64,000 nt of DNA from Heyndrickxia sp050281185 (lineage in GTDB: Bacteria; Bacillota; Bacilli; Bacillales; Bacillaceae_C): the NCBI RefSeq assembly GCF_050281185.1, contig NZ_JBNNWS010000002.1, positions 268,012 to 332,011 of the forward strand. The letters run 5' to 3'. Positions within the stretch are counted from its first letter, which is position 1. Each line of letters begins with the position of its first letter. Under the pieces are notes generated by a model. The model saw only the letters and a list, made by a program, of their open reading frames with translations. It had not been told where the DNA came from and did not search any database. This document shows, one piece after another, positions 52,032 through 59,120 of this stretch. Both the position numbers and the translations under genes were made by a program.

Positions 52032-53101
52032 TTCTTCCATCCTCCGTTTTTCTTCGTTTGCTTGCTCCGCATGGCGATAGTTTTGTTTCGAGCCCTCTTG
52101 TCGATGAGGTAGCTCGTTTTATCCTGGACATACTTGTTCTCATGCTGCTGGGCAACATAATGCTCCCACCGTTCACGCGGCAACGAACCGTCGGCAAGCG
52201 CGGCGAGAACGGCACAGCCCGGTTCGGCCTGATGGCGGCAATCCCTAAATCGGCATTGCGGGAACCATTCCTCCACATCGGTAAAGCTTACGTGTATGCC
52301 TTCGTCGGCATCAAAAAGCCCAAGCTCACGCATACCCGGCGTATCGATGACCATCGTACCGGAGGGGAGCATGAACAGCTGACGGTGCGTTGTTGTATGT
52401 CGCCCTCGGCTGTCGACCTCCCGGATCGCCTGAACCTTCATTACGTTCTGTTCTATTAACGTATTTAGCAGAGATGATTTACCGACGCCGGACATACCGA
52501 TAAAGACGACTGTTTTACCAGGCAGCAAGTAGGGATCGAGTTCGTTCAGTCCCAGTCCTGTATGACTGCAGATCGCGTGAACCGGCACATCAGGGATGCT
52601 TTGTGTGACTTCTGCGAGCAGAAGATTATAATCTTCAACGAGATCAGCCTTGGTCAGAATGACGACCGGCTGGCCGCCGCTCTGCCTAGCTTGTGTCAGG
52701 TACCGCATGATGCGGGTAACGTTGAAATCCCCATTCAGAGAAGAAAGAATAAACACATAGTCAAAGTTGGTTGCAACGACCTGTTCCAACACGGTTTTGG
52801 CATAGCCTGCGGCATGCCCTGAATAATCCGCGCGTGAGAACTTGGAACGGCGAGGCAGTACCGTAACGATAAGAGAATCTCCGCTCTCATTGTAGTGCAG
52901 CAAGACAAAATCACCGACACAAGGAAAGTCTACGCGCATTTCCGCGCTGTAATAGAACGTTCCTTTGAGCACCGCCGTTACTTCGCCGCGCTCGGTCATG
53001 ACCGTGAAGCGCTCGCGCCTAAGCTCCGTCACCCTGCCGGGCAATAATCCGTCGGGAATTGCTTCTATTTCTGTGTAGCCATAGCTTTTCAAATCCATCA
53101 T
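52028..53101 (-). CDS. rsgA: RsgA-type ribosome small-subunit-dependent GTPase (paralogue)
   Basis: A 357-residue circularly permuted GTPase. An OB fold (about 20-100) is followed by G4 TKAD (150-153), G5 SHTG, P-loop GMSGVGKSS (202-210), the G2 region SRGRHTTTH, G3 DTPGMREL (253-260) and a zinc finger with C283, C288, H290 and C296. RsgA binds the 30S decoding region in late assembly. Bacillus has a housekeeping copy (yloQ type, about 300 residues) in a conserved cluster, so this one, in a GC-rich accessory operon with a phosphotransferase, is probably an extra gene. Its leader carries a peptide and two terminators. AAAGGAG is 11 bases before the ATG. Confidence 0.9.
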   Translation of the reverse strand: MMDLKSYGYTEIEAIPDGLLPGRVTELRRERFTVMTERGEVTAVLKGTFYYSAEMRVDFPCVGDFVLLHYNESGDSLIVTVLPRRSKFSRADYSGHAAGYAKTVLEQVVATNFDYVFILSSLNGDFNVTRIMRYLTQARQSGGQPVVILTKADLVEDYNLLLAEVTQSIPDVPVHAICSHTGLGLNELDPYLLPGKTVVFIGMSGVGKSSLLNTLIEQNVMKVQAIREVDSRGRHTTTHRQLFMLPSGTMVIDTPGMRELGLFDADEGIHVSFTDVEEWFPQCRFRDCRHQAEPGCAVLAALADGSLPRERWEHYVAQQHENKYVQDKTSYLIDKRARNKTIAMRSKQTKKNGGWKK

Positions 53102-53140
53102 GTTTTTTGTTAGCTCCTTTTAATGTTGTTTTTTGGACGC

Positions 53141-53190
53141 AAAAATGCCACGGACAAGCAGCCTCTAAAGAAGCTGCTGTCGCGTGGCAT
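53141..53190 (-). terminator. rsgA leader terminator 2
   Basis: A long stem ATGCCACG..GACA..GCAGC / GCTGCTGTC..CGTGGCAT with a short loop, followed on the minus strand by TTTTTG. It lies about 40 bases before the rsgA ATG and would stop readthrough from the leader. Confidence 0.8.
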
Positions 53191-53198
53191 CAGAACGC

Positions 53199-53224
53199 AA
53201 AAAAGATACGACCTTCATCGTATC
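53199..53224 (-). terminator. rsgA leader terminator 1
   Basis: On the minus strand GATACGA, a 6-base loop, TCGTATC, then TTTTTT. It is the first of two successive intrinsic terminators in the leader. Confidence 0.8.
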
Positions 53225-53261
53225 CTGTAAACAGCAATATTCACGAAAGGTTACTTTGGAT

Positions 53262-53308
53262 GGCATACCAAATAATACGGGCGTATTCCCGCTTTTTTCT
53301 CGTATGCC
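53262..53308 (-). promoter_or_regulatory. leader hairpin between peptide and terminators
   Basis: GGCATAC (minus strand, 53308-53302) pairs with GTATGCC (53268-53262), with an inner GCGGG..CCCGC-type stem. Its 5' arm starts only 12 bases after the leader peptide stop, where a stalled ribosome would disturb it. It is the likely switch of the attenuator. Confidence 0.55.
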
Positions 53309-53320
53309 TGCTATTCAGTT

Positions 53321-53353
53321 TTAAGACCAAACCACCATATAAGTATTTGCCAT
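53321..53353 (-). CDS. 10-residue leader peptide of the rsgA-phosphotransferase operon
   Basis: A short frame MANTYMVVWS with AAAGGAG 10 bases upstream, transcribed from the promoter at 53406-53434 and followed by a hairpin and two terminators. The layout equals that of ribosome-stalling leader peptides of erm, tet and ABC-F resistance genes. A drug-stalled ribosome on it would change folding downstream and allow readthrough. The peptide itself is not one I recognise. Confidence 0.65.
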   Translation of the reverse strand: MANTYMVVWS

Positions 53354-53405
53354 TAAAACACATCTCCTTTCGTGTCAGGAACTTGCTTATCGCTAAGCTG
53401 TCTCT

Positions 53406-53434
53406 AAAATAACCTATTTTGGAAAAAAAATCAA
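53406..53434 (-). promoter_or_regulatory. promoter of the rsgA-phosphotransferase operon
   Basis: TTGATT (53429-53434), 17 bp, TATTTT (53406-53411), read on the minus strand. It is followed after about 35 bases by the leader peptide ribosome binding site. Confidence 0.55.
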
Positions 53435-53465
53435 TGCCTGAAAACGCATATTGTGTCAGCCCTTT

Positions 53466-53839
53466 CTTTTATTCTTTGCCATGCAGGTTCTTAGAAGTTT
53501 TTCAAATTTACCTTTTCAAGTATCTTTTCATGCCATACATGAAAAATTTATAAATGAATTATCGGACATTCAAAGACATAGAAAGAATGCAAAAGTAGCT
53601 CAATTTAAGTGTCTCCTTAATCCAGAAGGAGTAGAGCATTTCCAACAGGAACAATACCCCTCAATGAAGCTAGTTCATGAGATTGAATCTACATATATTG
53701 TTGGATGGTATGAGCCAAACGAAATTGATTTTATCATTAAACATCTTGTTATTTTGGAAAATATATACAAATCATCGAGCCTATCATTTTAAAAGAAAAA
53801 TTAAGACAATACTATAAAGACTTACTTAATAGTATTTAA
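53466..53839 (+). pseudogene. truncated, internally deleted copy of the WYL regulator
   Basis: The frame FFAMQVLRSFSNLPFQVSFH then AIHEKFINELSDIQR matches residues about 82-118 of the protein at 49226-50164. It then jumps to FKCLLNPEGVEHFQQEQYPS and VGWYEPNEIDFIIKHL, matching about 232-280, and after a frameshift ends IIEPIILKEKLRQYYKDLLN. The HTH and most of the WYL domain are missing, so it cannot act as regulator. It directly borders the GC-rich block. Confidence 0.85.
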
Positions 53840-53887
53840 AAACCTTCTACAGTTTTTAATGTTAGAGCACTTTGATACTTAAATAAA

Positions 53888-53930
53888 AACACAGCTTGTG
53901 ATTATCGAATGAATCAACAAGCTGTGTTTT
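53888..53930. terminator. terminator after manP
   Basis: AACACAGCTTGT / ACAAGCTGTGTT around a loop of about 17 bases. TTTATT follows on the plus strand and TTTTTATTT on the minus strand. It ends manP and shields the broken WYL copy. Confidence 0.75.
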
Positions 53931-54020
53931 ATTAAACTTAATGATAAATTATCAATCTCTTTTTAGAGTTATTGGAGTTATTTCTCTAATTCTAGTTCAA
54001 GGATGATTACAATTCCAGTT

Positions 54021-55949
54021 CTATTCAATTTCATCTAGTAACTTATATGCTTCTTCTTTCGTTTGGACGGATAATAACCGCTCTCTATAGCTGTCATCCA
54101 TCAGTTTTCGAGAAAGCATTTGAATGATTTTTAAATGTTCATTTCCTTCACTTTCTTTTGGCACTGCGATCATAAATATTAATTTTGCATTTGTTCCATC
54201 AAGGCTTTTCCAATCCACACCTGATTGTTTAATACCAAATGCGACACTTGGTTTCTTAACCGTATCCGATTTTCCATGTGGAATCGCAATATTCATGCCA
54301 ATACCTGTGGTACTTTCCTCTTCCCGATCCATAATCGCTTGTTTAAACTCTGCCTGTGAGTGTAGAGCACCAACATGGTTCAATTTTTGAATCATTTCAT
54401 CAATAATGTCATCACGTGTTTCTCCGATTAAATCCGTTTCAATTAATTCGAAGCTTGTAATATCTGTTAATTTTTTAATATCTATTTTCTCTACTTGCTT
54501 GCTTTTGTCTTGTGATTCTCGTTCTACTTGCGGCATTTCTTCTACTTCGGGCATATCTACAATAGAAATATCTTTTTTCAACATATTTACGATAATTGCA
54601 GTCACAATCGATCCTACAATTACAGCAACAAAGAACATAAACACATTATCTACTGCACCTAATACCGCAACAATCGGACCACCATGTGCTACCCTATCTC
54701 CTACATGACCAATCATCGCAATAACAGCACCTGCCATCGACCCAGCCATAATACTTGGAATTACACGAAGTGGATCTTGTGCTGCAAATGGAATTGCACC
54801 TTCAGTGATACCGAATAGCCCCATTGTAAACGATGCTTTCCCCATTTCTCTTTCTGACTCTTGGAATTTTCTCTTCCCTATAAATGTAGCAAGACCCATT
54901 CCAATTGGTGGAATACAAATTGCCGCAGCGATTGGACCCATAATTTCATAGTTTCCTTCTCCAATCATTGCTGAACCAAATAGAAATGCTACCTTGTTAA
55001 CCGGTCCACCCATATCAAATGAAATCATCGCACCTAAAATTAATGCTAATAGAATAGAGCTTGATCCTTGCATGCCTGCTAACCAAGATGTTAATGACTC
55101 AAAAACTTGTGCTACAGGAGCACCAATAATATATACAAACGCTAAACCGACAATAAGTGATGCAAATACCGGTATAATAATAATCGGCATAATAGGCTGA
55201 ATTGCTTTTGGAACTTTTATCTTTTTAATTCCTAATGCTACATAACCCGCTAAGAAACCTGCGATAATTCCTCCCAGGAAACCAGCACCACTTTCACTTC
55301 CATAAAAACTTCCTGTTGCTGCAATATATCCACCAATCATACCAGGAACAAGCCCAGGTTTATCAGCTATACTGTACGCAATATATCCAGCTAGGATTGG
55401 CACCATAAACATAAATGACGCCCCGCCAATTTGTTCAATCGTTTTCCAGAAAGAATCCTCTGGGATGACTAAACCACTAGGTGTTTTTTCTCCACCAAGC
55501 GTTAACGCAATCGCAATCAATAATCCTCCTACTACAATGAATGGAACCATAAACGATACACCATTCATTAAATGGCGATAAATTGGATTTTGTTTTTTCT
55601 CTGTTTGATTGCTTTCTACCGTTTTAGACTGTGAATGATAAACAGGTACGTCACCGCTTACTACTTTCTTAATTAATTCCTCTGGTTTACGGATACCATC
55701 TTGCACCCCGACAACCAGCAATTTCTTTCCTACGAATCTATCTTTATTTACGACACGATCGGCAGCGATAATAATACCATCTGCTTCCCGAATATCTTGT
55801 TCGGTCAGTTTGTTTTCTACTCCAATACCACCTTGGGTTTCTATCTTTATTTGAACTCCTAATCTATCTGCTGCTTTTTGTAAATTTTCCGCTGCCATAT
55901 ATGTATGTGCAATTCCATTTGGACATGATGTAATCGCTAACAGTTTCAT
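54021..55949 (-). CDS. manP: PTS mannose/fructose-type transporter EIIBCA
   Basis: A 642-residue sugar permease of the phosphotransferase system, fructose family. EIIB is N-terminal with the phospho-Cys in ITSCPNGIAHTYMAAE (C9); EIIC spans about 120-460 with eight to nine TM helices; EIIA is C-terminal (about 495-640) with the phospho-His in IAIPHGKS. Domain order B-C-A and the adjacent ManR fit ManP, which imports mannose as mannose 6-phosphate. AAGGAGG precedes the ATG. In Bacillus subtilis manA follows; here it is broken and displaced. A cre-like site lies upstream. Confidence 0.88.
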   Translation of the reverse strand: MKLLAITSCPNGIAHTYMAAENLQKAADRLGVQIKIETQGGIGVENKLTEQDIREADGIIIAADRVVNKDRFVGKKLLVVGVQDGIRKPEELIKKVVSGDVPVYHSQSKTVESNQTEKKQNPIYRHLMNGVSFMVPFIVVGGLLIAIALTLGGEKTPSGLVIPEDSFWKTIEQIGGASFMFMVPILAGYIAYSIADKPGLVPGMIGGYIAATGSFYGSESGAGFLGGIIAGFLAGYVALGIKKIKVPKAIQPIMPIIIIPVFASLIVGLAFVYIIGAPVAQVFESLTSWLAGMQGSSSILLALILGAMISFDMGGPVNKVAFLFGSAMIGEGNYEIMGPIAAAICIPPIGMGLATFIGKRKFQESEREMGKASFTMGLFGITEGAIPFAAQDPLRVIPSIMAGSMAGAVIAMIGHVGDRVAHGGPIVAVLGAVDNVFMFFVAVIVGSIVTAIIVNMLKKDISIVDMPEVEEMPQVERESQDKSKQVEKIDIKKLTDITSFELIETDLIGETRDDIIDEMIQKLNHVGALHSQAEFKQAIMDREEESTTGIGMNIAIPHGKSDTVKKPSVAFGIKQSGVDWKSLDGTNAKLIFMIAVPKESEGNEHLKIIQMLSRKLMDDSYRERLLSVQTKEEAYKLLDEIE

Positions 55950-55971
55950 TTTAAATCCTCCTTACACCTTT

Positions 55972-55986
55972 TTGTAAGCGCCTACA
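55972..55986 (-). promoter_or_regulatory. cre-like site before manP
   Basis: TTGTAAGCGCCTACA agrees with the CcpA consensus WTGNAANCGNWNNCW except at one position. It is about 25-35 bases before the manP start, where CcpA would block transcription in the presence of glucose. Confidence 0.5.
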
Positions 55987-56067
55987 CTTACTATATATCA
56001 AGATCAAGATGACAAAAGTTTCGTTTTTTACCGTAGTTTCCGGAAAAATCGACCTTTTTACCTTAGC

Positions 56068-56097
56068 AAAAAAGTGAGGTAGTTAGCCCCACTTTTT
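56068..56097 (-). terminator. terminator after manR
   Basis: AAAAAGTGaGG / CCcCACTTTTT, followed on the minus strand by TTTTTTGC. It stands directly behind the manR stop, so manP needs its own promoter. Confidence 0.7.
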
Positions 56098-56098
56098 G

Positions 56099-58042
56099 TT
56101 AATCATGCAAATACGATAAAAACTTCATGACATTTGTTTCTTTCGTAAGCTTTTGAATAAAAGATGGTTGTTCACTTATAAAAGATAGCTCACGAAATAG
56201 TTGCTTCGTTACCTCTTGCCCATCACTCTTAACTGCTAGCATAAATACAAGTGATACTTTCTCTGATCCCCAATCAAGCGGTTCCTTTAATGTAGCAATA
56301 GCAATAGCGGACTCCTTAATAAACTTAGGGTTTCCATGAGGAATCGCAATTCCTCCTCCAATCGTTGTTGCTGACATCTTTTCTCTTATAATCGCATTTT
56401 CTATATATTTTTTGTCCACGTAGCCTTTATCATGCAAAGCGTTTGCTAGCTTTTCAATTAATTCATACGGATGTTTTATGTCTTGTTGTAAAAATACTAA
56501 AAATGGAGTTGTGTAATTTAGCATAACAAATTCTTTTTTCTCTTTTGAATTTGGTTCATTAGCTTGTTTTATAAATTCTTCTAGTTTTTTTTCTTCTGTC
56601 CAATCTAACAATGGAGATACTACAAGATGAGGAATCGCAAGCTCAGGAAGAGGAATTGTCGAAATAATAAGTTCTACATCCGGATATTTCCGCACATACT
56701 CCTCAAGATCAGCTTTTGCAATACAATCCATCACATTAACATGACGAAACTTCCTCTCAATCTTTGTTCGTAACAGCTGTGACATTCCGATTCCCATATG
56801 ACAAACAATAATTACCTTTTTTGATTTTTCATGATGATGTAACCGTTCAATAGATGCTTCAAAGTGTAAAGTAAGGTATGCTGCTTCTTCTTCTGGAATA
56901 TACACAGTCAAAGTCTCATTAATTTCTTCTAACACTTGAATTATTTTATTAAACATATAAGGATACATTCTCTTTATATCATGAAGCATTGGATTTGATA
57001 TTGAAAGGTCATAATTCAAACGATTCAATGTTGTATACAAATGAATATATAACCCATCAATGAGAACGGGGTCACTACTAAAATCTACTTCAGTTAACTG
57101 GGACATTCGCTGAATTAAATGCTGTACAACCTTAGATAGAATTGGATTACTCTTTGTAAATTCAGTCTCATCTTGATAGCGAAACTTTCCACCTAAAATA
57201 TGAGCAGTTAAATATACCACTTCTTCTTCTGGAAAATGAATAGCAAAAGCCAAATCTAATCGTTTTAAAAATTCCAATGTCCATTCAAATTCCTTCATTT
57301 TCCGTATCGTTTCAATTTCCTTTTCAGGAATTGAAATAGACTGCTTCAATTTCACTCTTCGTATCATAAGCAACGTATGGATTAATAAATTTTCCAATGT
57401 ATCATCTGTAAAAAATAATGAATGTCGTTTTTGTAACAATTTCAATTCATTCGTAACCATTTCAACTTCATGATATAAAAATTGTTCTTTAATAAATTGA
57501 TTCGTAAGCTCCGAATTCCGAATCAAATCAGATAATCTAGCTAATGCTTTTCGTTTATTTTTTTCACTTCCTTCAATAACTAGTCCTACTCGCTGTTTGG
57601 ATAAAATAGTTAAATCAAAATGACTTAACCATTTTCCAATTATATTTAAATCTTTCTTAATAATCGTTCGATTTACAAAGTAATGAGAAGCCATCTCCTG
57701 TGCTGTAACTGGCTTGATGTTCATTAATAAGTTATAAGTAATCTGCAAAACCCTTTCCTCATCGGATTCATACTTGGTACGATGATTCACATGAGATAAC
57801 TTATTAAACAAATCTGCCTTTTCATGTTCCTCTATTTTCAAGTAAACTCCTAAGCCTGGTTTTCTTACAAGGTGTGCACCAGGATACTTCTCAAGATAAT
57901 TTTCAATTACTTTAAAATCATTCCGAATCGTTTTCTCCGAACAATTAACTTCATTCGCAAGCTCTTGAACCAATACATGCCCATCGGATTCAGATAGTAA
58001 TAGAAATAAAATCTCTTTTTGTCTTGTATTCATCAATTCCAC
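56099..58042 (-). CDS. manR: ManR-type PRD-containing transcription activator
   Basis: A 647-residue regulator with two N-terminal helix-turn-helix units (about 5-130), PRD1 and PRD2 (about 185-400, with IHTLLMIRR, FPEEEVVYLTAHILGG and IPEEEAAYLTLHFEAS), an EIIB-Gat-like domain with phospho-Cys in IIVCHMGIGMSQLLRTK, and an EIIA domain at the end with IAIPHGNPKF. The phosphorylation state of these sites reports PTS flux. In Bacillus subtilis ManR activates the manP operon in mannose. Placed just upstream of manP in the same direction. Confidence 0.9.
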   Translation of the reverse strand: MELMNTRQKEILFLLLSESDGHVLVQELANEVNCSEKTIRNDFKVIENYLEKYPGAHLVRKPGLGVYLKIEEHEKADLFNKLSHVNHRTKYESDEERVLQITYNLLMNIKPVTAQEMASHYFVNRTIIKKDLNIIGKWLSHFDLTILSKQRVGLVIEGSEKNKRKALARLSDLIRNSELTNQFIKEQFLYHEVEMVTNELKLLQKRHSLFFTDDTLENLLIHTLLMIRRVKLKQSISIPEKEIETIRKMKEFEWTLEFLKRLDLAFAIHFPEEEVVYLTAHILGGKFRYQDETEFTKSNPILSKVVQHLIQRMSQLTEVDFSSDPVLIDGLYIHLYTTLNRLNYDLSISNPMLHDIKRMYPYMFNKIIQVLEEINETLTVYIPEEEAAYLTLHFEASIERLHHHEKSKKVIIVCHMGIGMSQLLRTKIERKFRHVNVMDCIAKADLEEYVRKYPDVELIISTIPLPELAIPHLVVSPLLDWTEEKKLEEFIKQANEPNSKEKKEFVMLNYTTPFLVFLQQDIKHPYELIEKLANALHDKGYVDKKYIENAIIREKMSATTIGGGIAIPHGNPKFIKESAIAIATLKEPLDWGSEKVSLVFMLAVKSDGQEVTKQLFRELSFISEQPSFIQKLTKETNVMKFLSYLHD

Positions 58043-58160
58043 CTGCTTCCAATCCCCATTTGTCGCTTTTCACATAAAGATGACTATCACATTAAATTAT
58101 ATATTTCTATTTTTGAATTCCATCTATATTGTTACTATGTGTTATTGTATTATAGTAAAT

Positions 58161-58192
58161 AAAAATTCCCAATAGTATAAGTCTATTGGGAA
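58161..58192 (-). terminator. terminator of the FtsX-type ABC operon
   Basis: TTCCCAATAG / CTATTGGGAA with a 7-base loop and TTTTTATTT following on the minus strand. The rest of the 316 bp gap (58043-58358) has no clear feature. Confidence 0.75.
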
Positions 58193-58358
58193 CTATAATA
58201 TCATTTCTGTACTCATCTTTATACATGTTGCAATCTCTTTCCTTCTTTTATATAAATTGCAATCATTTTAGGGTATATTCAATTCCATCTCTACCTATTT
58301 CCTAATTTTGAATGCTGTTTCATACATCAGTAAAAAATTGTGATCGTAAAACAACATA

Positions 58359-59117
58359 TTATATTCCGATCTCCCGCATTTTTGCCGTGACTTTTTTCAT
58401 CCTGTCATCCATATCTGTGCCATCGAATTTCTTAAACCGCATTTCGCTCACGATTTTTCCATCGCACATAAACATAATACGCTCAGTCCTAGCTGCAATC
58501 TTTGCGTCGTGAGTTACGAGGATAACCGTGGTACCTTCTGTGTTAATTTCGGAAATTATGTCCATAATTTCCTGTGCGGATTTTGAGTTAAGCGCGCCAG
58601 TCGGCTCGTCACCGAAGATAATTTTAGGATTGCTAATAAGTGCGCGGCATATTCCCGCACGCTGAAGTTGCCCTCCCGAAACCTGGGTAATATAACGCTT
58701 TTCCAGCTCCGCAATACCAACCTTTTTCATAAGCTCTCTAGCTTTTTCGGTAATCTTCGCAACGCTTTTTCTGTTATCTCGCATTGAAGGAAGAATGATG
58801 TTATCAAGAATATTCAGGTTTTTAAGCAAAGTCGGCTGCTGAAAAACAAAACCCATTTTTGTTCTGCGTATATCGGCAAGCTCCTTTTCACTAAGTGCTG
58901 ATAGATCCCTGCCATCAAAAGAAACCTTTCCGTCGTCAATGCCGTCCATTCCACTCATCGCATACATCAGTGTCGATTTTCCTGAGCCCGAAGGTCCCAT
59001 GACCGAAACAAACTCTCCTTCGTTTATTTCAACGGACACGCCATCGAGAACATTGTGCTTTTCATTGCCTACTCTGAAAGATTTTACTATATTTTCACCG
59101 ATAATAATCTTCTTCAT
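58359..59117 (-). CDS. ABC transporter ATP-binding protein (MacB/LolD type)
   Basis: A 252-residue ATPase. Walker A is GPSGSGKST, the Q-loop FVFQQPTLLKNL, signature VSGGQLQRAGICRA, Walker B IIFGDEPTGALNS and switch His in VTHDAKIAAR. It lies 3 bp after the FtsX-like permease gene, its partner. Such pairs act as mechanotransmission exporters for peptides or help cell-envelope functions. Base use is more GC-rich than in most of the window. Confidence 0.92.
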   Translation of the reverse strand: MKKIIIGENIVKSFRVGNEKHNVLDGVSVEINEGEFVSVMGPSGSGKSTLMYAMSGMDGIDDGKVSFDGRDLSALSEKELADIRRTKMGFVFQQPTLLKNLNILDNIILPSMRDNRKSVAKITEKARELMKKVGIAELEKRYITQVSGGQLQRAGICRALISNPKIIFGDEPTGALNSKSAQEIMDIISEINTEGTTVILVTHDAKIAARTERIMFMCDGKIVSEMRFKKFDGTDMDDRMKKVTAKMREIGI

Positions 59118-59120
59118 AAT

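Noticed and set aside
52058..52459. 133-codon plus frame opposite rsgA
   Set aside because: The antisense shadow is typical for GC-rich coding DNA; rsgA has all catalytic motifs on the other strand.
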